Source of the DNA: Olsenella uli
GTDB lineage: Bacteria > Actinomycetota > Coriobacteriia > Coriobacteriales > Atopobiaceae
Direction of reading: 5' to 3'
NCBI RefSeq assembly: GCF_901212655.1
Contig: NZ_CAAKON010000009.1
Location: 24,755-88,754 of the forward strand
Length of the DNA stretch: 64,000 bases
The notes under the pieces are model-generated. The model saw only the letters and a list, made by a program, of their open reading frames with translations. It was not told where the DNA came from and did no database searches. The position numbers and the translations under genes are program-made. Positions 52,345-59,796 of the stretch are shown one piece after another (position 1 is the stretch's first letter; every line of letters starts with the position of its first letter).

Positions 52345-55300
52345 ATGAGCGAGAAGAAACCACAGAAGGGAAATGGTAAGAGGGTCCTCTACAAGGGTCT
52401 CACCTGCTGCTTCGCCTTCACCTTGTCTCTGTCCATGGGCGCGGGAACGCTGCTTGAGGGCTACAGGGCAACGATTGACACCAACCTGGGCACCACGAGT
52501 GAGAAGTTCGTCTCCACGAGCACGGACGACGAGCAGCTCTACCAGGACTACACGCCGCCCACGAGCGTGCTGAACGAGGATGGCACGGGCAACTCCAACG
52601 CCCTCATCCAGGAGGCCATCGACCTCAACCGTAAGCAGGAGGCCGAGGGCGCCGTCCTGCTCAAGAACAACACCAACGACGGCAAGGGACTGCCCCTGCA
52701 GAGCGGGTCCAACGTGACGCTGCTCGGCATCCGCAGCTCCGCGATGCTGCTGGGCGCCGGCATGGGCCCCACCGTCCGCGGACCCTTCATCAGCCTTGAG
52801 GAGGCCCTGTCCGAGAACGAGACGGACTTCGCCAACCACATCACCCGCAAGGCCAACATGAAGACCGTCAAGCGCGACGACGGCTCCAGCGACATCGTCT
52901 TCGAGACCCCGACGGCCACCATCACCGGCTGGTCTGGCGACGAGTTTGGCTTCGACGGCGCGGGCTTCAACCTCAACCCGACAATGACCGGCGCCTACGC
53001 CGAGCTCTCCAAGACCTTCGCGGTCTCCGAGAACGACGCCGTCTCCCCGAACTACAACCCCAACGAGCCCTCGCCCGAGGACATCGCTGGCGTGGCCGCC
53101 GACTACGAAAGCAGCTTCGCCCAGTACGGCGACGCCGCCATCGTGACCATCGGCCGCCCGAGCTCCGAGTCCAAGGACTACCTGCCCGGCTCCGTCGACT
53201 CCAGCACCGGCGCCTCCGAGCCGCTGCAGCTCACGGACAACGAGCGCTCGCTCATCGACATGGCCAAGAAGGCCTCCAAGAACGTAATCGTGCTGCTCAA
53301 CACCTCCACCCCGATGGAGATCGACGAGCTTGCCGATGATCCGGACGTCTCCTCCATCCTGTGGGTGGGCTTCCCGGGCTGCTATGGCACGCTCGGCGTC
53401 GCCGACATCCTGTCCGGCAAGGTGAGTCCCTCCGGCGCCCTGTCCGACATCTACGCCGCCAACAACATGAGCTCGCCCGCCATGCAGAACATGGGTGACT
53501 ACTCCTACGCCAACGCCAAGGACGTCATCACCCGCTCCGTGGGCCAGTTCGGCGACACCTCCTCGAAGTACGTCATCGAGGCCGAGGGCATCTACACCGG
53601 CTACAAGTATTACGAGACCCGCTACTACGACGCGGTGAAGAACCAGGGCAACGCCACCTCCACCGCCGGTGCCTATGTCAGCGACGGCAACTGGAACTAC
53701 GCCGACGAGGTCACCTACGGCTTTGGCTACGGCCTCTCCTACACCACGTTCACGCAGGAGCTCGAGGGCCAGCCCACCATCAACGTCACGAAGGACGGCG
53801 ACGCCACCGACGCCACCGCCACCTTCAACGTGAAGGTCACCAACACGGGCAACGTGCCGGGCAAGTCCATCGTCCAGGTCTACGGCCAGGCTCCCTACAC
53901 CGTCGGCGGCGTGGAGAAGAGCGCCGTGCAGCTGCTCAACTTCGGCAAGAGCGACCTGCTGCAGCCGGGCGAGAGCCAGACCGTGACGGTCGAGTGCGAC
54001 CTTCAGTACATCGCCAGCTACAACTCCAGCTATGACAACGGCGACGGCACCACGGGCACCTACATCCTCGACCCGGGCAGCTACCGCTTCGCCATCGGCA
54101 ACGGCGCGCACGACGCGCTCAACAACATGATGGCCTCCGAGGGTCACACCGGCCTGGTGGGCGAGTCCGACGCCGCCAAGTGCTGGACCACCGACATCAC
54201 CGAGGACCAGATCTCCAAGACGGCCTTCTCCGTCTCCAAGACCGGCCAGAAGGTCTCCAACCAGCTCGAGACGTCCGACTGGAACCACTTCCAGCCCGGC
54301 GAGGTCACCTACCTCAGCCGCGCCGATTGGGCGGGCACCTGGCCCAAGACCTACGAGGGCATGACCCTCACCGATGACGAGCTCATCAACAACGTCAACG
54401 CCAACTACTACGAGGTCAAGACCGACGACGACACCTCCTCGATCGGCTGGGGTGACAAGAGCTCCAACGTCATGTTCTGGGACCTCAAGGGCAAGGACTT
54501 CGACGACCCGCTGTGGGGCGAGGCGATGAACAAGATCACCCTCGAGGAGGCGCTCTACATTGCCACCTTCGGTGGCCCGTCCATCCCCGGCGCCGAGTCC
54601 CTGGGCACCTATGAGGACTTCATGACGGAGAACGCCGGCAACGGCATCTTCGTCCAGCTCTCCGCCTCCAAGGACAAGAACGCCCCGTGGGCCATCGCCG
54701 ACAGCGACCCCAACGCCGCCTGGTACGGTGACGTCTTTGGCTGCGCTCCGCTGACCGCCGCCGCCTTCGACCCCGACCTGTTCTACGAGCTCGGCCAGTT
54801 CGTTGGCGTCGAGTCCCTGTTCACCGGCATCCCCATCCTCTGGGGCCCGGGTCTCAACACGCACCGCCAGGCCTACAACGGCCGCAACGGCGAGTACTAC
54901 TCCGAGGACTCCGTCCTCTCCGGCGTCGCCGCCATGGAGTTTGCCATCGGCGCCCAGGACTACGGCCTGATTGCCGCCCCGAAGCACTTCGCCTTCAACG
55001 ACCAGGAGACCAACCGCTACGGCGTGGCCCCCTACATGACCGAGCAGAAGGCTCGCGAGGGAGACCTGCGCGCCTACCAGATCGCCTTCGAGGCCACCAA
55101 GTACGACACGGCCGACCACGACGCGGGCATGATGGGCCTCATGACCTCCTTCTCCAAGATCGGCCCCGTGGAGTGCACCTCCTCCACTGGCCTCATGACC
55201 AACATCCTCAAGAAGGAGTGGGGCTTCGCCGGCTACGCGGTCACCGACATCTACGACGACACCGACCTCTATGGTGCCGTCCTCAACTCTGGCGTGACCT

Positions 55301-55638
55301 GCTTCGACACTCGCGGCATCTCTGGCTTTGGTGGCGGCACCACCATCGAGGGCACCTCGATCTTCGCCAAGCAGAACAACGGCATCGCCGCCGGCCTCGA
55401 GACCGTCAAGGGCGACGCCAACCTGCAGGAGCACGTCAAGGATTCCGCGCACAACGTGCTCTACGCGCTGGCCAACTCCAACCTGGCCAACCGCTACAAC
55501 AGCACGGCGCACATCGAGCAGCAGGCCACCTGGTGGCGCATCGCCTACGTTGCCCTCATCGCCGCCTCCGCGGTCCTGATGGTCACCTTCGGCGCGCTGT
55601 ACGTCCGCTCCGGCTCCAAGAACAAGAAGGAAGCGTAA
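52345..55638 (+). CDS. Membrane-anchored GH3 glycosidase with permuted domains (GH3-b)
   Basis: 1097 residues, a distant paralogue of GH3-a with the same plan: N-terminal helix (about 16-37), sandwich domain, FnIII-like domain (YGFGYGLSYTTF), then the TIM barrel with KHFAFNDQETNR and the nucleophile D968 in YAVTDIYDD, and a C-terminal helix (about 1065-1088) with a Lys-rich tail. It differs by a longer segment before the sandwich active-site region and a Gly-rich loop after the nucleophile (GFGGGTT), suggesting another substrate. GAGGGAAG lies before ATG 52345. It has its own operator pair and is followed 3 bases later by a small membrane protein gene. Confidence 0.88.
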   Translation: MSEKKPQKGNGKRVLYKGLTCCFAFTLSLSMGAGTLLEGYRATIDTNLGTTSEKFVSTSTDDEQLYQDYTPPTSVLNEDGTGNSNALIQEAIDLNRKQEAEGAVLLKNNTNDGKGLPLQSGSNVTLLGIRSSAMLLGAGMGPTVRGPFISLEEALSENETDFANHITRKANMKTVKRDDGSSDIVFETPTATITGWSGDEFGFDGAGFNLNPTMTGAYAELSKTFAVSENDAVSPNYNPNEPSPEDIAGVAADYESSFAQYGDAAIVTIGRPSSESKDYLPGSVDSSTGASEPLQLTDNERSLIDMAKKASKNVIVLLNTSTPMEIDELADDPDVSSILWVGFPGCYGTLGVADILSGKVSPSGALSDIYAANNMSSPAMQNMGDYSYANAKDVITRSVGQFGDTSSKYVIEAEGIYTGYKYYETRYYDAVKNQGNATSTAGAYVSDGNWNYADEVTYGFGYGLSYTTFTQELEGQPTINVTKDGDATDATATFNVKVTNTGNVPGKSIVQVYGQAPYTVGGVEKSAVQLLNFGKSDLLQPGESQTVTVECDLQYIASYNSSYDNGDGTTGTYILDPGSYRFAIGNGAHDALNNMMASEGHTGLVGESDAAKCWTTDITEDQISKTAFSVSKTGQKVSNQLETSDWNHFQPGEVTYLSRADWAGTWPKTYEGMTLTDDELINNVNANYYEVKTDDDTSSIGWGDKSSNVMFWDLKGKDFDDPLWGEAMNKITLEEALYIATFGGPSIPGAESLGTYEDFMTENAGNGIFVQLSASKDKNAPWAIADSDPNAAWYGDVFGCAPLTAAAFDPDLFYELGQFVGVESLFTGIPILWGPGLNTHRQAYNGRNGEYYSEDSVLSGVAAMEFAIGAQDYGLIAAPKHFAFNDQETNRYGVAPYMTEQKAREGDLRAYQIAFEATKYDTADHDAGMMGLMTSFSKIGPVECTSSTGLMTNILKKEWGFAGYAVTDIYDDTDLYGAVLNSGVTCFDTRGISGFGGGTTIEGTSIFAKQNNGIAAGLETVKGDANLQEHVKDSAHNVLYALANSNLANRYNSTAHIEQQATWWRIAYVALIAASAVLMVTFGALYVRSGSKNKKEA

Positions 55639-55641
55639 ACC

Positions 55642-56076
55642 ATGGCGCAGATCAAGAAGGGCCCCGCCCTCATCGCGAACGGCCTCGGCGTCATCATCGC
55701 CATCGTGGGCCTCGTGGTCACCGTCATGTGCTCCACGATGAGCGCTGACTACGCGCTCGGCTCCCTTGGCCTCTACGTTGCCGAGATCGTGGCCGCCGCG
55801 GTTCTCGCGCTCGTGGCCGCCTGGGCCGGCAGCGAGAGGGGCATCGTCTCGCTCGTCGCGAGCGCCGTGTCCGTGTTCCTACTCGTGAACGTTGCCGTGA
55901 GCGTCATCGGCTCGCGCATCCTGCTGGCCTCCGGCCTGTTCACGTGGAACTCCGCCAACCAGGTTGGCTGGGGCGTGTTCAACACCACCATCGCCGCCAC
56001 CGCGCTTTTGCTCGTGGCCGCTCTGGTGATCGTGGTTGCTGCCTTCCTGCCCGAGGGCAAGAAGAAGACCGCGTAG
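55642..56076 (+). CDS. Small four-helix membrane protein linked to GH3-b
   Basis: 144 residues with about four hydrophobic helices (about 15-33, 43-62, 68-90, 110-133) and a KKK C-terminal end. I do not recognise a family. It begins 3 bases after the GH3-b stop and so is almost certainly translated with it, and it is followed by a strong terminator. A role in organising or stabilising the membrane-anchored GH3 enzymes is possible but only inferred from the tight linkage. Confidence 0.7.
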   Translation: MAQIKKGPALIANGLGVIIAIVGLVVTVMCSTMSADYALGSLGLYVAEIVAAAVLALVAAWAGSERGIVSLVASAVSVFLLVNVAVSVIGSRILLASGLFTWNSANQVGWGVFNTTIAATALLLVAALVIVVAAFLPEGKKKTA

Positions 56077-56098
56077 CAAGCTCGTCTCGTGACGCAGG

Positions 56099-56124
56099 GC
56101 CCGTCGCCGGCAATGGGCGACGGG
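56099..56124 (+). other. First hairpin after the small membrane protein gene
   Basis: GCCCGTCGCC pairs with GGGCGACGGGC around a short loop just after the stop; no T-run. Probably part of a two-hairpin termination region. Confidence 0.45.
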
Positions 56125-56157
56125 CCCTGCCCGAGGGCAGGCGCTTAGACCAAACAA

Positions 56158-56198
56158 GAGGGGCGCCGTCGGCAACGTGCCGGCGGCGCCCCCTCTTT
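56158..56198 (+). terminator. Rho-independent terminator of the GH3-b operon
   Basis: An 11-12-bp GC-rich stem (GAGGGGCGCCG with CGGCGCCCCCTC) followed by TTT; lies ~80 bases after the small membrane protein gene. Confidence 0.65.
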
Positions 56199-56270
56199 GC
56201 TGTCTGCTTTCTGCGGCATGCGGGCTCGTTGCCATCGCTGGCGTTGGTGGCCCATTGGCTTCGCTCGCAA

Positions 56271-56312
56271 ATGAGTCAGCCATTGCCGGGTCTGCCATCC
56301 CGTTTGACTCAT
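56271..56312 (-). repeat. ATGAGTCA-type intergenic repeat, full form (copy D)
   Basis: On the minus strand it starts ATGAGTCAAACGGGATGGCA and ends TGACTCAT; 42 bp with perfect terminal inverted repeats. It lies between convergent transcripts. Confidence 0.82.
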
Positions 56313-56350
56313 GCTTTGCTTACGGCTTGCTGGGGCCTCGCTTTGCGGGC

Positions 56351-57025
56351 TTACTCCGCGAAGTACTCCGGGAAACGCTCGCGCACGACGACCAGGTAGG
56401 CGAGAAGTCCGTTCAGGTACTGGGTCTCCAGCCTACAGACCTCGCTGGCGTCGCGGGCCTCGATGGCGTCGCGCACGGCGGTGTGCTGCGCCACCACGGC
56501 GTCCCAGTCGAACTTCTCCGTGAGCATGGAGAGCCAGCGTACGCGGTCGAGGCTCACGGAGAAGCCGTCGATCCACAGCCAGACCTCCTCCTTGCCCACG
56601 GCCTCGAAGAGCCTGCGGTAGAAGCAGCCGTCGCAGGTGTAGAACGCCTGGGCGTCGCGTGAGGCGGCGGCGACGCGCTGCCTTCCCAACACCTCGCCAA
56701 GGCTCGCGAGAATCTCGTCTCCGTCCTGGGAGCAGCACTCCACGGCCACGGCCGTCTCGAGGTTCTTGCGCACGTAGCGGGCGCTTTCCGCCGCATGCAG
56801 GTCGATGGGTGAGACGTAGGTGCCGCTGTGGGGCACGGAGTAGACGAGCCCTTCCTGCGTAAGGCGCACGAGGGCCTCGCGGATGGGCGTGCGCCCCAGG
56901 TCGAGCTCCTCGGTGAGGCGCTTCATCGGCAGGCGAACGCCGGGCCGGTAGGCCGCGTGGATGATGCCGGCGCGAATGGCCTCGTAGGCCTGTTTCTGCT
57001 GGCTCTCTGATAGTTCGTCTGCCAT
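56351..57025 (-). CDS. GntR-family regulator, FadR/FCD subfamily (regulator 2 of the island)
   Basis: 224 residues. The winged helix-turn-helix region LGRTPIREALVRLTQEGLVY is almost the same as in the regulator at 39629-40363, and the linker (SPIDLHAAESARYVRKNLE) and FCD domain are also clearly paralogous. It is divergent from the first GPH transporter across a 397-base region holding two overlapping-phase palindromes. Two paralogues with the same likely recognition helix suggest competition for one operator set or response to two ligands. ATG 57025 has a GGGG ribosome site; the frame beyond is non-coding in style. Confidence 0.9.
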   Translation of the reverse strand: MADELSESQQKQAYEAIRAGIIHAAYRPGVRLPMKRLTEELDLGRTPIREALVRLTQEGLVYSVPHSGTYVSPIDLHAAESARYVRKNLETAVAVECCSQDGDEILASLGEVLGRQRVAAASRDAQAFYTCDGCFYRRLFEAVGKEEVWLWIDGFSVSLDRVRWLSMLTEKFDWDAVVAQHTAVRDAIEARDASEVCRLETQYLNGLLAYLVVVRERFPEYFAE

Positions 57026-57218
57026 GGGTTGCCCCCGTTCAGTGTGCCGAGGCTCCTGCTCGGGCAACATAGCATACGCCACGTCCCGGCCCTCGAGGGG
57101 CGCCGTTCCAAGATGCCGCGGACGAAGCACGGCCTGAAATCACGCCCCGGGCCACGCCGGCCGCCATAGCGCATTCTGCCGCCAGGGGCACCTCGCATAC
57201 GTCTGGCCCCAAAAACCT

Positions 57219-57224
57219 ACCGTT
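57219..57224 (+). promoter_or_regulatory. ACCGTT upstream element of the GPH1 promoter
   Basis: ACCGTT in AAAAACCTACCGTTGGCC, 55 bases upstream of operator 4b. Confidence 0.5.
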
Positions 57225-57250
57225 GGCCCGGTTGGTTCGCGCTCTTGCAA

Positions 57251-57264
57251 ACAGGTATACCAGT
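57251..57264. promoter_or_regulatory. GntR-type operator 4a (ACAGGTATACCAGT)
   Basis: Palindrome with two changes from consensus, 23 bases (about two helical turns) before operator 4b. Confidence 0.65.
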
Positions 57265-57273
57265 TTGTGTGAG

Positions 57274-57287
57274 ACTGATATACCAGA
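57274..57287. promoter_or_regulatory. GntR-type operator 4b (ACTGATATACCAGA)
   Basis: One change from the best island sites; same-face spacing with 4a would favour cooperative binding. It lies 149 bases before the transporter start. Confidence 0.75.
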
Positions 57288-57422
57288 ACGCCAGAAGGGG
57301 AAGCCGAGCGGGGGGGGCAAAGGCTCGGCAAACGTGGTGTTCGAGCTGCGTGTTCGTCTCAAGACGCATGCCAGAGCGCATTGGGTCCCCGAGGGGCCTC
57401 GCGCGGGGAAAAGGAGAGAAGC

Positions 57423-58880
57423 ATGGCACAACAGACAGGCGCGGAGGCCACGGTGGGGTCCGGCGGCGGAGCGAGGGTTCGCCCGTTCTCGATGCTCGAC
57501 AAGCTCGGCTACACCCTGGGAGACCTCGGCTGCTGCTGCACCGAGCAGTTCCGCTCGATGTACCTTTCCACCTTCTATATCCTGGTGCTGCAGATCAACC
57601 CGGTGCACGTGGGCATCCTGCTGCTCATCACCAAGATATGGGACGCCATCAACGACCCGCTGGTGGGCGCCCTCGTGGACATGCACCGCGCCAAGCCGGG
57701 CAAGGCCAAGTTCACCCCCTGGATCCGCCTCTTCTCGTTCCCGATGGCCGTCCTCTGCGTGCTGGGCTTCATCAACGCCAGCGACTGGGACTACGCCATC
57801 CGCATTGGCTACTGCTTCATCACCTACGTGCTCTACGAGTTCCTCTACACCTGCGTGAACGTGCCCTTCGGCTCGCTCTCTGCCGTCATGACCGAGGATC
57901 CCAAGCACCGCACGGCGCTCTCCCGCTACCGCAGCCTCGGCGGCACCATCTTCATGACGGTGCTCGTCATGGTGGGCCCGCTGTTCCTCTACGTCGACAA
58001 CAACCCGGTGCCGGGCCGCTTCCTCATGCTCGCCTCCATCTGCGCCCTGCTGGGCTTCCTGTTCCTGCAGATCACCTGCGCGTGGTGCAAGGAACGCGTC
58101 ATCGCGCCGCCGCGTCCCAAGGACGAGAAGTTCAACTGGCTCGAGGTCATCAAGAAGATCGGCCGCAACCGCCCGCTCATCGGCGTCATCGTCTTCAGCC
58201 TGCTCGGCATCGTAGGCGCCTCGGTGGTCAACGGCCTCAACGTCTACTTGTTCCGCGACTACTTTGGCAACGTCAAGCTGCAGTCTGCCATGGGCGGCAT
58301 CTCCACGCTGTTCTCGCTGGCCGCGTTCTTGCTGATCCAGCCGCTCGCCAACCACTTTGGCAAGAAGGAGTGGTGTGTCATCGGCGCCGGCGTGGCCGCC
58401 GCCGTCATGGCCGTGCTGTTCTTCTTCCCGCTGCATGACCCGATGGTCTTCATCGGCATCTACTGCGGCTGCTACCTGTTCGCCTCCGCCATGCAGGTCC
58501 TCATCTGGGCGCTGCTTAACGACGCCATCGACTACCACGAGTACATGACCGGCGAGCGCAGCGAGGGCGTTATGTACTCCGCGTACTCGTTCTTCCGCAA
58601 GCTCGCCAACGCCGCCTCCGGCTCGCTGTCCGCCTTCATCCTCGGCTTCATCGGCTACAACGTCACCGCCGGCGCCGTGCAGACCCAGCAGGTCATCGAC
58701 AGCATCTGGAGTGCCTGGACCGGCTCCTATGCCATCGGCTACGGCCTCGCCGCCATCGTGCTGGCGCTCGTGTACCCGCTCACCAAGTCCAAGACCGAGG
58801 AGATGCTCGCCGAGCTCAAGCGTCGTCGCGCCGAGCGCGCCGCCCAGGGCGAGGCCGTCGTCCAGGATGTGGAGGAATAG
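57423..58880 (+). CDS. GPH-family glycoside/pentoside/hexuronide:cation symporter (GPH1)
   Basis: 485 residues with about 12 membrane helices, of the MelB/UidB/XynT class. Features are KLGYTLGDLGCCCTEQF at the start, WDAINDPLVGALVD with the cation-site Asp residues, TEDPKHRTALSRYRSLGG, and NDAIDYHEYMTGERSEG before helix 11. It probably imports glucuronides or oligosaccharides released by the GH3 enzymes. AAAGGAGAG lies before the ATG. The alpha/beta hydrolase gene follows 3 bases later and the long OYE gene after that, giving a GPH1-hydrolase-OYE operon. Confidence 0.9.
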   Translation: MAQQTGAEATVGSGGGARVRPFSMLDKLGYTLGDLGCCCTEQFRSMYLSTFYILVLQINPVHVGILLLITKIWDAINDPLVGALVDMHRAKPGKAKFTPWIRLFSFPMAVLCVLGFINASDWDYAIRIGYCFITYVLYEFLYTCVNVPFGSLSAVMTEDPKHRTALSRYRSLGGTIFMTVLVMVGPLFLYVDNNPVPGRFLMLASICALLGFLFLQITCAWCKERVIAPPRPKDEKFNWLEVIKKIGRNRPLIGVIVFSLLGIVGASVVNGLNVYLFRDYFGNVKLQSAMGGISTLFSLAAFLLIQPLANHFGKKEWCVIGAGVAAAVMAVLFFFPLHDPMVFIGIYCGCYLFASAMQVLIWALLNDAIDYHEYMTGERSEGVMYSAYSFFRKLANAASGSLSAFILGFIGYNVTAGAVQTQQVIDSIWSAWTGSYAIGYGLAAIVLALVYPLTKSKTEEMLAELKRRRAERAAQGEAVVQDVEE

Positions 58881-58883
58881 CTC

Positions 58884-59639
58884 ATGCAGACTCTGCAGGT
58901 ATCGTTTGCCAATCGGTCGGGTCACGTGCTCAGGGGCATCGTGACCCTGCCGGAGGGGAAGGGTCCGCGCCCCTTCGTCGTGCATCTGCATGGCTTTGGC
59001 GGGTCGCTCTCGGGCCACAAGTACATGTACACCAACATGGCCAGGGCACTGGCGCACGAGGGAATCGGCTGCGCCCGCTTCGACTTCTTTGGCTGCGGCG
59101 AGTCCGACGGCGAGTTTGGCGAGACCACCCTCACCGGGTTCCATCACGACGCCGAGGACATGTGCGCCTGGGCGATTGAGCAGGGCTACGCCGACGCCGC
59201 CCACCTCGTGCTCTCGGGCCAGAGCATGGGCGGCTACGTGGCCGCCTCCGTGGCGCCTGCCGTGGCTCCTGCCGCACTCGTGCTGCAGTGCCCGGGCGCG
59301 GCCATGTGGTACGGCGCCGCCGAGCGTGCGGACATGGTGACAAAGGCGGGCAAGGACAGCGTCGACCTCGAGGGCCTCACCTATGCCATGGCGTTCAACT
59401 ACGACATGGCGTCGCATCCCGACCCCTTCGAGGAGGCTCGGGGCTACGAGGGGCCGGTGCTGATCATCCGCGCCAACGACGACAAGCTCGTGTCGTCCGA
59501 GAACTGCGAGAGCTACCAGGCTCTCTATCCCGGCTCAACCTATCTGGAGACGGAGGGCGGCGGGCACAACTTCGCCTCCCAGCCCTCGCGCAGGATGGTG
59601 GAGCGCGAGGTGGCCGCCTTCATCAAGGCAAGCCTGTAA
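58884..59639 (+). CDS. Alpha/beta hydrolase, esterase-like
   Basis: 251 residues, cytoplasmic. The oxyanion-hole region is HLHGFGGSLSGHK, the nucleophile is S114 in GQSMGG, the acid is D199 or D200 in RANDDK and the base is H228 in GGGHNF. This pattern resembles cinnamoyl/feruloyl esterases of gut bacteria (also of the LJ0536 type), but acyl-glucuronide or acetyl esters are possible. It is cotranscribed between the GPH1 symporter (3-base gap) and the 642-residue OYE enzyme, so it likely acts on an imported ester before or after the reductase. Confidence 0.8.
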   Translation: MQTLQVSFANRSGHVLRGIVTLPEGKGPRPFVVHLHGFGGSLSGHKYMYTNMARALAHEGIGCARFDFFGCGESDGEFGETTLTGFHHDAEDMCAWAIEQGYADAAHLVLSGQSMGGYVAASVAPAVAPAALVLQCPGAAMWYGAAERADMVTKAGKDSVDLEGLTYAMAFNYDMASHPDPFEEARGYEGPVLIIRANDDKLVSSENCESYQALYPGSTYLETEGGGHNFASQPSRRMVEREVAAFIKASL

Positions 59640-59796
59640 GAGACCCATCCGCGGGTCAGCCCGGCGATGGCGTACGGAGCCGGGCCGACCCGTGCGAGAC
59701 GTTTGGTCGCGTCCGCCCGGGGAGGCGGCGCGCAGCATGAGGCGGCGCCTGCGCCGCGCAAGGAGAGAAGGCCGCGTGCGGCCGGAAGGGAATCCC

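Noticed and set aside
49055-55512. Very long antisense frames opposite both GH3 genes (970 and 1104 codons)
   Set aside because: Typical high-GC mirror frames: repetitive Val/Gly/Asp/His composition, no start signals, no known domain. The plus-strand GH3 motifs are clear.
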